64,000 nt of DNA from Enterococcus mundtii (lineage in GTDB: Bacteria; Bacillota; Bacilli; Lactobacillales; Enterococcaceae), in assembly GCF_003957375.1 (NCBI RefSeq), contig NZ_CP025473.1, positions 1,699,501 through 1,763,500 of the forward strand, given 5' to 3'. Position numbers and translations under genes: made by a program. Below the pieces are notes generated by a model. That model did no database searches, had not been told where the DNA came from, and saw only the letters and a program-made list of their open reading frames with translations. Position 1 is the stretch's first letter; every line of letters begins with the position of its first letter. Of this stretch, positions 7,488 to 15,912 are shown one piece after another.

Positions 7488-7882
7488 TTATTTTGTCAAT
7501 GTGTACTCGATGCCATGGATCGTAATATTTTGGATAGTATCAGGCCATCCTTTGCTCTGCCATTTTCCTTCATTTGCCTGCTTTTCAATTTGATCAGCAC
7601 CTTGGTTATAAAACTTCACTTGGTTTTTATTTGTACCAAGGATCTTTATGTGGATTTGGGGGCAATTGGTAGCGATATTTATCTGGATTGATCATATATC
7701 CTCTGTTCGTGCCACCAAATGACGCTTCTCTCCATTTATACTTTTTTCCTTCTATTCTCATGGTAGAACCTAGAAGACTAGAGCCACGTTCCTCCTTTGC
7801 TGTCACATCTTTACTATTCCAAAACATACTCCCACTTAATAAAACTGTTATACCTAAAAATAATCACTAAAATTCTCTTCAT
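7488..7882 (-). pseudogene. small secreted or lipoprotein-like protein with two frameshifts
   Basis: A start with AGGAGC ribosome-binding site at 7882 opens MKRILVIIF, after which a one-base slip in a T-run is needed to continue as LGITVLLSGSMFWNSKD, a signal-peptide-like helix. The middle frame (from about 7850 to 7627) reads ...SFGGTNRGYMINPDKYRYQL. A second slip near 7635 is needed to continue as LGTNKNQVKFYNQGADQIEK and so to the stop at 7488. Stitched together this would give a protein of roughly 130 residues with an N-terminal export signal. I do not recognise the family. Confidence 0.6.
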
Positions 7883-8085
7883 GAAAAAATGCTCCTATCA
7901 ATTTTTTGAATCCGCTTAATCTTACCAATGATCTATGAAAAAATATGAGATCTCCATTGATTTTTACTAAGAGTAAGCTTACGAAAACGTCACATCGATG
8001 TTCAACAAACACGAACGAAGATGTCTGCATACTTGTTTTACTTATTCAACTAACTGATTCATCGCTTAGTATGAACCGATCCTAT

Positions 8086-8544
8086 TCATTCGGATCCTTC
8101 ATTCTTCAAATTTTTTTCTAATACTCGCATCAATCGTCCAAACCGATCGTTTTCCTTAGTTACTTCCTGATAACCCCATTTTTCATATAACCCTTCATGT
8201 TGAGTTGTTATATATACACTACTGAAACCAATTTCCTTTAGTTTGTTTTCACCTGTTGCAACTAATTTTTGGCTGATATGTTTCCCTCGATATTCTGGGG
8301 CGACAAAAACAGTGGCAATGTTAGGCGTGTAGTCCTTCGTATCAATAATGTCTTTTTTTACAAGAGTACAAAATCCTACAACATGATTTCCATCTTTTGC
8401 AATAATCACGGATTCCCAATCTGTAAATTCTTGTTTTTCCATTTTATCTGCTATATATTTTGCTGCTTTCCATTCAAATTGACGGATAGAATTAGCTACT
8501 GAAAGCCAATCAGAATGTTTTTGGGTTATAATGACATATTCCAT
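8086..8544 (-). CDS. GNAT family N-acetyltransferase
   Basis: 152 residues from the ATG at 8544, which has GAGGAAAAG upstream; an in-frame upstream start at 8625 lacks a site. Beta-strand VIIAKDGNHVVGFCTL is followed by motif A, TVFVAPEYRGKHISQKLVAT, where the acetyl-CoA pyrophosphate loop reads RGKHIS instead of the usual RxxGxG/A. The tail HEGLYEKWGYQEV is the typical GNAT C-terminal signature. The acceptor substrate is unknown. It is the intact paralogue of the broken copy at 6563-7001, each one followed upstream by a csp gene. Confidence 0.85.
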   Translation of the reverse strand: MEYVIITQKHSDWLSVANSIRQFEWKAAKYIADKMEKQEFTDWESVIIAKDGNHVVGFCTLVKKDIIDTKDYTPNIATVFVAPEYRGKHISQKLVATGENKLKEIGFSSVYITTQHEGLYEKWGYQEVTKENDRFGRLMRVLEKNLKNEGSE

Positions 8545-8851
8545 ATACTTTTCCTCTTTTCTAATTACTTTAAGCGCATTTGATTCTCTGATTTTACGCA
8601 TATCAAAAATAGCGTGATGTTTCAAAAACTTAATAAAGTGACAGAATAGTTATTCCTTTTTGATCGATCCATTCTCTCATGTCCGGAAGAATCATCTATT
8701 GTTCTTTGAATTTTATGAATGATATAGAATTTCATGTATCACTTATCAACCACTTATGGTGATTCTTGCTATCTCTACCTACTGATCATTAAATAATAGT
8801 TTACTTGATTTTTCAAATGTTTCCAAAATTTTCGTATCTATTTCTAATAAC

Positions 8852-8879
8852 AAAAAAACCATCTCACAAGGAGATGGTT
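8852..8879 (-). terminator. terminator of csp copy 2
   Basis: Same hairpin as at 7032-7059 with one base change in the loop. Confidence 0.85.
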
Positions 8880-8896
8880 CAAATTCGTCTATTGAA

Positions 8897-9094
8897 TTAT
8901 TTATTGATATTTACTGCTTGTGGTCCACGTTGACCATCTTCGATATCATAAGTAACTGCTTGACCTTCATCTAAAGTCTTAAAGCCTTCACCTTGGATCG
9001 CTGAAAAATGTGCAAACACATCTTGTCCATCTTCACCTGTGATAAATCCAAAACCTTTGTCTGAGTTAAACCATTTTACTGTACCGTTATTCAT
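8897..9094 (-). CDS. cold-shock protein (CspA family), copy 2
   Basis: 65 residues, identical in protein sequence to the copy at 7077-7274, with two silent differences that I can see in the gene. It keeps the same RNP1 (KGFGFI) and RNP2 (VFAHF) motifs, AGGAGG site and leader. The identity of leaders and terminators means both copies probably respond to the same signal, so the cell may gain dosage rather than a new function. A recent duplication or gene conversion is likely because the adjoining GNAT copies are much more diverged. Confidence 0.95.
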   Translation of the reverse strand: MNNGTVKWFNSDKGFGFITGEDGQDVFAHFSAIQGEGFKTLDEGQAVTYDIEDGQRGPQAVNINK

Positions 9095-9519
9095 ATATAT
9101 TTCCTCCTATTACGTAGATCATACGTGTTTTGTTGCAATTAACATTACTTGGTAAAAGGAGTTTTTATAGTGTGAATATATCCCTCAGATTACGTTTCAA
9201 ATTAGATTACTTATTTAATATACCATGTAGCAGCTAAGAACACAAATAATAACTCTCGCACAACTTAATTAGAGTTTATGCTATCTATCTTTAGTCAAAA
9301 CAAGTTTAATGTAAGTTATTATTATCACCATGTATATATTTTTATTATAAATATTTTTCTCTGATGAATAATATCCTTAGTAACCACACTTCTTTTATAC
9401 CGTTAATTATAATAGCTTAATTCAAGATTATTAGTATGATAATGGTAATTTGGATGGCTTATCTTTTTACAATATATATTTGAAGTGTACGATAAATAAT
9501 ATATATGGGAGAAATTATA

Positions 9520-10007
9520 ATGAAAAAATTGTTTTTATTGGTATGGTAACTAGTCTTCTTTTACTTGCTGCTTATGAGACAACTACCTCAAAAAATACAG
9601 AGTCAGATATCCAATCTATAAGTTCAATGAATGAAGAAAGTTCGTCTCAAGAAAATTCATCAGTATTTAAACATTCACAAATTCAAGAGGTTATAAATTC
9701 TACTCAATCATCTGAGGTAACAACGGAATCAACGGATGCTTCTTCGCCTCTTATAGGTAATGCAATAACCTCTCAGGAACGAGCAATGCAAGTACTTATC
9801 AGTGATTCTCCTGAATTACAAAATGAGGACATTGTGATTGCTTTCTATGAAATGATTGAATCAGACTATCTATTCAATGCACAAAGTCAATCAATTCTTG
9901 AACAAGGAGGATCAGGATCGGTAGGGTTTTATCGAGTATCTAAGGAAGGAATGATCACACTAACTGATGCAAAAGGAAACACAGTTTTATTGTTAAAAAA
10001 AATTTAG
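9520..10007 (+). pseudogene. lipoprotein gene with start-region frameshift and lost lipobox cysteine
   Basis: The ATG at 9520, with GGGAGAAA upstream, opens MKKLFLLVW and stops. A one-base shift near 9540 gives the continuation GMVTSLLLLAAYETTTSKN, which is a lipoprotein signal sequence except that the expected lipobox cysteine (LLAAC) is a tyrosine (codon TAT for TGT). The rest is a serine/glutamate-rich linker and a C-terminal domain (QVLISDSPELQNEDIVIAFYE...) that I do not recognise. Both changes would stop export and lipid modification, so this is probably dead. The remaining frame to 10007 is fully open. Confidence 0.65.
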
Positions 10008-10081
10008 TAGGCTTTTTTTGTCGATCAACCTTGATAATACTATACTACCTCCATAAATATTTTCTCACTCCATTTATACTC

Positions 10082-10237
10082 GGTGGTAAAGAAATATCTA
10101 TCCCCAAGATATATGCTCACCTCTCTCTCCTTGTCAAAGAACATGCTGTAAGTAAATCAGATAATTTTTTAAATACTCAAGATAAGAAAGCATTTGGTCA
10201 AGTGGTCCAATTTACATCAAAAAAAGACAGCCAATAA
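10082..10237 (+). pseudogene. tyrosine integrase C-terminal remnant
   Basis: The frame ends with IPKIYAHLSLLVKEHAVSKS and DNFLNTQDKK..., resembling the last helix region of phage/ICE tyrosine recombinases, where the catalytic Tyr lies in a xxYAHLx motif. No catalytic Arg/His boxes are upstream, so only the extreme end remains. Position next to pgi, at the edge of the 4.4-10.3 kb accessory block with an XRE/ImmA pair, supports a decayed integrative element. The terminator hairpin overlaps its last codons. The assignment rests on about 40 residues. Confidence 0.45.
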
Positions 10238-10250
10238 CTGGCTGTCTTTC
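10221..10250 (+). terminator. terminator overlapping integrase remnant end
   Basis: Stem AAAGACAGCC/GGCTGTCTTT around the stop codon. Confidence 0.8.
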
Positions 10251-10252
10251 TT

Positions 10253-10298
10253 CATGTAGTACCATTTGTAGTACCAAAAATAAAATGGTGCCTACATG
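10253..10298. repeat. inverted repeat beside integrase remnant
   Basis: Arms CATGTAGTACCATTT (10253-10267) and AAATGGTGCCTACATG (10283-10298) are near-perfect inverted copies; a second TAGTACC sits between them. It could be part of an old attachment region, but this is unproven. Confidence 0.4.
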
Positions 10299-10340
10299 TT
10301 TAGTCGTTTTCATTACTAAGAATCTTCTCTAAACCCTATC

Positions 10341-11687
10341 CTAAAGGCGATCGTTCAACTCTTTCGCCAACTCTTCAAACCCTGGTTTACCTAGTAAAGC
10401 GAACATGTTTTTCTTGTAAGCTTCTACTCCTGGTTGGTCGAATGGGTTGATACCATTCAAGTAACCTGAAATGCCAACAGCAATTTCAAAGAAGTACATA
10501 GTGTAACCTAATGTGTAAGCATCCATTGTAGGGATTTTAACTAATAGGTTTGGTACATCGCCGTCTGTATGAGCTAATAATGTACCTTCAAAAGCTTTTG
10601 TATTTACAAAGTCGATTTCTTTTCCTTGTAAATAACCAAGTCCGTCCAAGTCTTCTGCTTGTTCTGGAATTGTAATCGATTTACGTGGTTTTTCAACTTT
10701 TACGATTGTTTCGAAGATATTGCGACGTCCTTCTTGGATGTATTGTCCAAGTGAGTGCAAGTCTGTTGAGAAGTTTGCACTTGAAGGGTAGATTCCTTTT
10801 TGATCTTTACCTTCTGATTCGCCGAATAATTGTTTCCACCACTCAGAGAAATATTGCATTCCTGGCTCGTAGTTGATCAATAATTCAGTAACTTTGCCTT
10901 TACGGTAAAGAATATTACGCATTGCTGCATATTGGTAAGCTTCGTTTTCTTCAAGTTTGTCGCTTGAATAAGCTTTGCTTGCATCGGCAGCACCTTGCAT
11001 CAAGGCATCGATATCTGCTCCGCTTGCGGCGATCGGTAATAAACCAACTGCTGTCAATACAGAGAAACGTCCACCGACATCATCAGGAATCACAAATGTT
11101 TCCCATCCTTCTGCGTCTGCTTCTACTTTAACAGCCCCTTTTGCTTTGTCTGTTGTAGCGTAGATGCGTTTGTTTGCTTCTTCTTGACCATATTTTTTAA
11201 CAAGTAATTCTTTGAATACACGGAATGCAATGGCTGGCTCAGTCGTTGTTCCTGATTTTGAAATGACATTTACTGAGAAGTCACGGTCGCCGATCACTTC
11301 GATCAAGTCAGCAAGATAAGTTGAGCTGATTGAGTTTCCAGCGAAGAAAATTTGTGGTGTTTGACGTTTGTCGCTTCCCAACAAGTTGTAGAAGGTATGT
11401 TGTAAGAAATCGATTGCTGCACGAGCACCTAAATAAGAACCACCGATACCGATGACCACAAGGACTTCAGAATCAGATTGGATTTTCTTAGCAGCAGCTT
11501 TGATACGAGCAAATTCTTCTTTGTCGTAGTTCGTAGGTAGGTCGATCCATCCTCGGAAATCGCTACCTGCGCCAGTTCCTTCTCGCAATAATTTGTCTGC
11601 AGCAGTAACTTGACTCTGCATATAGCCTAACTCATGTTCATTGACAAATGGTGCAACTTTTGAATAGTCAAAATGAATGTGTGCCAT
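10341..11687 (-). CDS. pgi: glucose-6-phosphate isomerase
   Basis: 448 residues, the usual length for Firmicutes. It interconverts glucose-6-phosphate and fructose-6-phosphate in glycolysis. Signatures seen: [18 protein letters not shown] (sugar-phosphate SIS fold), [16 protein letters not shown] (phosphate-binding SKSGTT), [17 protein letters not shown] (PGI signature 1), [12 protein letters not shown] with the catalytic Glu, and [13 protein letters not shown] with the catalytic Lys near the C-terminus. The ATG at 11687 follows AGGAGGAAC. It is a single-gene unit, with gdhA upstream on the same strand 113 bases away. Confidence 0.98.
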   Translation of the reverse strand: MAHIHFDYSKVAPFVNEHELGYMQSQVTAADKLLREGTGAGSDFRGWIDLPTNYDKEEFARIKAAAKKIQSDSEVLVVIGIGGSYLGARAAIDFLQHTFYNLLGSDKRQTPQIFFAGNSISSTYLADLIEVIGDRDFSVNVISKSGTTTEPAIAFRVFKELLVKKYGQEEANKRIYATTDKAKGAVKVEADAEGWETFVIPDDVGGRFSVLTAVGLLPIAASGADIDALMQGAADASKAYSSDKLEENEAYQYAAMRNILYRKGKVTELLINYEPGMQYFSEWWKQLFGESEGKDQKGIYPSSANFSTDLHSLGQYIQEGRRNIFETIVKVEKPRKSITIPEQAEDLDGLGYLQGKEIDFVNTKAFEGTLLAHTDGDVPNLLVKIPTMDAYTLGYTMYFFEIAVGISGYLNGINPFDQPGVEAYKKNMFALLGKPGFEELAKELNDRL

Positions 11688-11799
11688 TTTTGTTCCTCCT
11701 TAAAAGTTTCAATCTACAGATATACTTTACGTTTTTTTTTATTATTTTTCAAGCAAATATGCGAGAAGCTTCTAATATTTACAAGAAACTTCCAATTTT

Positions 11800-13149
11800 T
11801 TAGACTAAACCTTGCATAGCCATTACTTTTGCGACTTTTTCAAAACCTGCCACATTGGCGCCAAGCAAAAGATTTTTTTCGTTGCCAAATTCTTTGGCAG
11901 TTTGACGACATGTTTGATAGATCGTTGCCATGATCTCATCAAGTTGCGCATCAACTTGGCTGCTTTCCCACACCAATCGTTGTGAATTTTGGCTCATTTC
12001 TAGCGCAGATACAGCTACACCACCAGCATTGGCAGCTTTTCCTGGGCAATACCAGATGTCTGCTTTTTCATAGACTGAAACAGCATCTAATGTGGATGGC
12101 ATGTTCGCACCTTCTGCGACGATTTTAACGCCATTTTCTACAAGGATCTCTGCCAATTGTCCATCGATTTCATTTTGTGTTGCACAAGGTAAAGCAATAT
12201 CAGCCGCTTGTTTCAAAGTCCAAACCGATTCATTTGCGTGGTATTCAGCCGATGAGCGTTCTTTGGCGTATTCTGTTAAACGGGCTCTTTTAACTTCTTT
12301 CAATTCTTTTAATAGATCAAGATCGATACCTTCTGGGTCATAGATATAGCCACCTGAATCAGAACAAGTAACCACTTTCCCTCCTAATTCATGGACTTTT
12401 TCGATTGCATAGATTGCCACATTCCCACTGCCTGAAACCATCACTGTTTTGTCAGCAAATGAATCTTGTTCTTCGTTCAATAGATGTTTCACATAATAAA
12501 CTAAGCCATACCCTGTTGCTTCTGTTCGGATCTTACTTCCCCAGAAATCTAAAGGTTTCCCTGTCAAAACGCCTGCATCATATTGTTTCAATCGTTTATA
12601 GGCACCATACATATAGCCGATTTCACGAGCACCTACACCGATGTCGCCTGCCGGCACATCAATTGAAGGTCCGATATGTTTTGCCAGTTCCAACATAAAA
12701 CTTTGACAAAAGCGCATGATTTCATTATCCGATTTTCCTTTTGGGTCAAAATCACTTCCGCCTTTACCGCCACCGATTGGTAGGCCTGTCAGACTGTTCT
12801 TGAAAATTTGTTCAAATGCTAAGAATTTTAAAATACTTAAATTGACACTTGGATGAAAACGTAAGCCACCTTTATATGGTCCGATGGCTGAATTGTATTG
12901 AATACGATACCCACGATTCACTTGCCAATTCCCTTGATCATCTTGCCAAGGAACACGGAATTGGATCACTCGTTCTGGTTCAACTAAAATCCCTAGAATA
13001 TTTTTTTCAATGTATTCTGGATTTTTTTCTAAAAATTGGATGACCGTAGGCATAAATTCATCGACCGCTTGCAGAAACTCGATTTGGCCGTCATCTTTTT
13101 GGTGAAGTTTTTCTTGTATCGCTTGTACGTATTCTTTTGCATTTGACAT
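11800..13149 (-). CDS. gdhA: NADP-type glutamate dehydrogenase
   Basis: 449 residues, the size of hexameric bacterial NADP-GDH. It forms glutamate from 2-oxoglutarate and ammonium. Seen are the substrate-binding LPIGGGKGGSDFDPKGKSD with catalytic Lys, PAGDIGVGAREIGYMYG with the catalytic Asp, the Rossmann turn VSGSGNVAIYAIE, and ANAGGVAVSALEMSQNS near the end. The start at 13149 has AGGAGCG upstream. It is divergent from the flavoprotein gene at 13262. Regulation cannot be read from the short 112-base intergenic gap. Confidence 0.97.
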   Translation of the reverse strand: MSNAKEYVQAIQEKLHQKDDGQIEFLQAVDEFMPTVIQFLEKNPEYIEKNILGILVEPERVIQFRVPWQDDQGNWQVNRGYRIQYNSAIGPYKGGLRFHPSVNLSILKFLAFEQIFKNSLTGLPIGGGKGGSDFDPKGKSDNEIMRFCQSFMLELAKHIGPSIDVPAGDIGVGAREIGYMYGAYKRLKQYDAGVLTGKPLDFWGSKIRTEATGYGLVYYVKHLLNEEQDSFADKTVMVSGSGNVAIYAIEKVHELGGKVVTCSDSGGYIYDPEGIDLDLLKELKEVKRARLTEYAKERSSAEYHANESVWTLKQAADIALPCATQNEIDGQLAEILVENGVKIVAEGANMPSTLDAVSVYEKADIWYCPGKAANAGGVAVSALEMSQNSQRLVWESSQVDAQLDEIMATIYQTCRQTAKEFGNEKNLLLGANVAGFEKVAKVMAMQGLV

Positions 13150-13261
13150 AGGTTCACGCTCCTTTATTCATCTGACTTTATTTTAGCTTATTTCAATCAT
13201 AGGTCAAAACATTTTCTGCGCATCGTCTTCAAATATGCTACACTCTCTGTGAGGTGAGAAA

Positions 13262-14521
13262 ATGAAAAAAACTTATGACGTGATTGTTGTTGGCGCAGGA
13301 ACAAGTGGTATGATGGCCGCAATCAGTGCAGCCGAGTATGGTGCCAATGTCTTGTTGATCGAAAAAAATAAAAAAGCAGGTAAAAAATTATTGATGACTG
13401 GTGGCGGTCGATGTAATGTCACAAATAATCGCCCTGTTGATGATTTGATTGCGCATATCCCAGGAAATGGTAAATTTTTATATAGTACGTTTTCTCAATA
13501 CAACAATTTTGACATCATGGAATTCTTTGAATCACAAGGAGTTCACTTAAAAGAAGAAGATCACGGACGGATGTTTCCAGTGACAAATAAATCAAAAACG
13601 ATCATTGAAGCGCTGGTTCATCGTCTGAATGAATTGAACGTCACGATGTTTTTTGGTGAACGTGTAGAAAAATTGATCCATAAGGACAACCAAATCTATG
13701 GTGTGCGTACTGAATTTGATGAATTTAAAGCAAAATGCGTCATTTTGACGACTGGTGGACGCACCTATCCTTCTACTGGTGCAACGGGTGATGGGTATAA
13801 ATTGGTCAAAAAAGTAGGCCACACGATCACACCACTTTATGCAACAGAGTCTCCTTTGATTTCTGAGGAGTCATTTATTGCGGATAAAGTGTTGCAAGGT
13901 CTTTCTTTACAAGATATCACGTTACGTGTCTTGAACCAAAAAGGAAAAGTGATCACGGAACACACGATGGATCTTTTATTTACCCATTTTGGGATCTCTG
14001 GACCAGCAGCTTTAAGGTGTTCCAGTTTCATCAACAATGAGCTACAAAAAACGCAGGCACCTGTAACTGTTTCTTTAGATTGCTTCCCGATGAAGTCAGT
14101 CGAAGAACTGATACGGGAGTTAGTGGAACTAAGTAAGGAGTCGAAAAAGAATTTGATCAATTCGTGGCGTGGTTTTCTACCTGAACGTCTACTCCAATTT
14201 TATCTTGAACGGCTAGAAATGACCGAACTAACTGGTAGCCAAACATCTGAAAAACAAATCCAAGAATTTGCTGAATTATGTAAAAACTTTGAGCTATTGA
14301 TCCATAAGACATTTCCCATCGAGAAATCTTTTGTTACTGGTGGTGGAGTTTCATTAAAAGAAGTCAATCCAAAAACCATGGAAAGCAAAGTATTGAACGG
14401 CTTGTTTTTTGGCGGTGAATTACTTGATGTAAATGGGTATACAGGTGGCTTTAATATCACGGCAGCTTTTGCTACGGGACGTGTTTCAGGAATGCACGCA
14501 GCGCTGCAAAGTCAATGGTAA
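13262..14521 (+). CDS. BaiN/HI0933-family NAD(P)/FAD-dependent oxidoreductase
   Basis: 419 residues. The N-terminus carries an FAD-binding GxGxxG motif, VVGAGTSGMMAAISA, followed by the family's GGGRCNVTN, CVILTTGGRTYPSTGATGDG, and the C-terminal GGELLDVNGYTGGFN with FATGRVSG. These define the HI0933/YhiN (BaiN-like) group. In some gut bacteria a relative reduces bile acid intermediates, but the substrate in enterococci is unknown, so I give no symbol. Start at 13262 has GAGGTG upstream. It converges on the ybaK-aroD-rlmI group with a large hairpin between. Confidence 0.88.
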   Translation: MKKTYDVIVVGAGTSGMMAAISAAEYGANVLLIEKNKKAGKKLLMTGGGRCNVTNNRPVDDLIAHIPGNGKFLYSTFSQYNNFDIMEFFESQGVHLKEEDHGRMFPVTNKSKTIIEALVHRLNELNVTMFFGERVEKLIHKDNQIYGVRTEFDEFKAKCVILTTGGRTYPSTGATGDGYKLVKKVGHTITPLYATESPLISEESFIADKVLQGLSLQDITLRVLNQKGKVITEHTMDLLFTHFGISGPAALRCSSFINNELQKTQAPVTVSLDCFPMKSVEELIRELVELSKESKKNLINSWRGFLPERLLQFYLERLEMTELTGSQTSEKQIQEFAELCKNFELLIHKTFPIEKSFVTGGGVSLKEVNPKTMESKVLNGLFFGGELLDVNGYTGGFNITAAFATGRVSGMHAALQSQW

Positions 14522-14525
14522 GAGA

Positions 14526-14624
14526 CAAAAAAGCAAAACATTGCTTGCATGAAACATCCATGAAAGGCAACGCGTATCGTTCGCCTTTCATGGATCGATC
14601 TTTCAGCATTTGTTTTGCTTTTTG
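14526..14624. terminator. large two-part hairpin, probable bidirectional terminator
   Basis: Outer arms CAAAAAAGCAAAACA/TGTTTTGCTTTTTG (14526-14540, 14611-14624) enclose an inner stem TCCATGAAAGGC/GCCTTTCATGGA (14557-14594). The position between convergent genes fits termination on both strands. Confidence 0.7.
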
Positions 14625-14634
14625 TTTGTGGTTT

Positions 14635-15120
14635 TTAAATTTTGATATAGACAAATGTCGCATTGGTCAACTCAGCGATTGCTTCTGGAGCAAGTTCCAT
14701 TTGCAGTCCGCGTTTTCCAGCAGAAATAATGATCTGGTCATATTCTTTTGCCTTTTCTTCAATAAATGTTGGGAATAATTTTTTCATACCAATTGGTGAA
14801 CAGCCACCTCGAATATATCCGGTCGTTTTTTCCAAGTCCTTGAGATGGAGCATTTCTACTTTTTTATTGCCGGAGACTTTTGCTAGTTTTTTTAAATCAA
14901 GTTCAGTGCTTCCAGGGATAACGGCAACGATCGGGCCTGTATTATTCCCCACTGCTACTAATGTTTTAAAAATTCGTGATTCACTTCCTGGCAACTGAGC
15001 AGCAACGGATGAGGCACTGATATGTGCTTCATCCCAAGCATATTCATGTTCTGTATAAGCAATCTTTTTTTGTTCTACCATACGTATAGCATTAGTTTTT
15101 ACTGGTTTCTTCTTTGCCAA
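14635..15120 (-). CDS. YbaK/EbsC-family aminoacyl-tRNA deacylase
   Basis: About 161 residues. The family clears mischarged tRNA, typically Cys-tRNA(Pro), in trans. The YbaK fold is visible: TEHEYAWDEAHISASSVA, FKTLVAVGNNTGPIVAVIPG with the conserved lysine, and GYIRGGCSPIGMKKLFPTFI, then the C-terminal AGKRGLQMELAPEAI. The frame begins with a GTG at 15129, but that GTG is inside the AAGGTG site; the TTG at 15120 is at proper distance and gives the typical MAKKKPVKTNAIR start. The gene follows aroD by 20 bases, so it is probably cotranscribed with it. Confidence 0.88.
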   Translation of the reverse strand: MAKKKPVKTNAIRMVEQKKIAYTEHEYAWDEAHISASSVAAQLPGSESRIFKTLVAVGNNTGPIVAVIPGSTELDLKKLAKVSGNKKVEMLHLKDLEKTTGYIRGGCSPIGMKKLFPTFIEEKAKEYDQIIISAGKRGLQMELAPEAIAELTNATFVYIKI

Positions 15121-15140
15121 AATCTTCACCTTCGTCTAGC

Positions 15141-15896
15141 TTAATTTTCATTGAGTAAACTAATGATTTGTTTTAATTCTTTAACTGGTAATTGGCCAGG
15201 TGCAGAAGCTCGTGTCGCATCTAACGCACCGAAAGTGATGGCTGAACCTGTCACGTTGCCTGCAAGTCGAGAGACCATGCCAAGTTCACCCATTGACATA
15301 GTGACTAGAGGCATCGACACAAACGCATGAGCGCGACGAGTCAATTCCATCAACCGTAAAACATCACGTTCATTATTTGGCATCACAGCAATTTTTCCGA
15401 TACTTGCACCAAAATGTTCCATCATATTCAAACGGTACAGCAAGACCGGATCTGCTGGTGTTTCTTTAAAATCATGACTACTGATGACCAGTGGGATCTG
15501 GCGGCGGTGGATATCATGGAGCAGATCCTTTTCCATACTTTCGATTTTGAACAACTCAATATCTAGCATTTCCACTAATTCTGTGTCGATCAAAAATTTA
15601 TACAGATCGTGATAGTCTTTGATTGAAATATCTTGCGTTCCACCTTCTTCTAAACTTCGAAAAGTCAAAAGCAATGGAAGTCTTTCTAACATTTCATAGA
15701 TCAGCACTAACGTTTCCTTTAGTTGAACTTTGTTGAAGACATCATGATAACAATCAAGACGCCATTCAGCCAAATCAGCACCGGCTTCCCTCGCCAGGAT
15801 TGCTTCTCTCAGAAGTTCCTCGCGCGTTGTACCAGTCAAGGGCGCACAGACTTTTGGACGTCCAGTACCAAATCTTACTCCTTTTACTTGAAACAT
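15141..15896 (-). CDS. aroD: type I 3-dehydroquinate dehydratase
   Basis: 251 residues. It converts 3-dehydroquinate to 3-dehydroshikimate in the shikimate pathway by a Schiff-base mechanism. The catalytic His lies in VISSHDF and the Schiff-base Lys in IGKIAVMP; the ADLAEWRLDCY and MSMGELGMVSRL segments are characteristic of class I enzymes. It sits 16 bases after the RlmI-like methyltransferase gene and 20 bases before ybaK, forming a three-gene minus-strand operon. No other aro genes are in the window. Confidence 0.96.
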   Translation of the reverse strand: MFQVKGVRFGTGRPKVCAPLTGTTREELLREAILAREAGADLAEWRLDCYHDVFNKVQLKETLVLIYEMLERLPLLLTFRSLEEGGTQDISIKDYHDLYKFLIDTELVEMLDIELFKIESMEKDLLHDIHRRQIPLVISSHDFKETPADPVLLYRLNMMEHFGASIGKIAVMPNNERDVLRLMELTRRAHAFVSMPLVTMSMGELGMVSRLAGNVTGSAITFGALDATRASAPGQLPVKELKQIISLLNEN

Positions 15897-15912
15897 TTAC
15901 TTCACGCCCTCT

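Larger units (their letters stand above)
8841..9246. repeat. cold-shock gene direct repeat, copy 2
   Basis: Second copy of the ~405-base unit at 7021-7426. Similarity ends abruptly after TTTAATATACCATGTA on the right and at TAATAACAAAA on the left. Confidence 0.9.

Noticed and set aside
7405-7593. 62-codon plus-strand ORF near the csp leader
   Set aside because: It overlaps the leader repeat and the antisense of the stitched secreted pseudogene; no ribosome-binding site.
10031-10081. Start of an intact ORF for the integrase remnant
   Set aside because: The first codons do not resemble any recombinase part and lack a ribosome-binding site; only the last ~50 codons are recognisable.
4430-10298. 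Complete prophage
   Set aside because: Only a holin-family gene, a regulator pair and an integrase end are present; no capsid, tail, terminase or replication genes.
10685-11163. Several plus-strand ORFs of 60-70 codons inside pgi
   Set aside because: They are on the opposite strand of a clearly coding gene, lack ribosome-binding sites and have no recognisable protein features.
14526-14624. Small inverted-repeat transposable element
   Set aside because: The structure lies exactly between convergent genes, has A/T-rich ends suited to termination and no target duplication.
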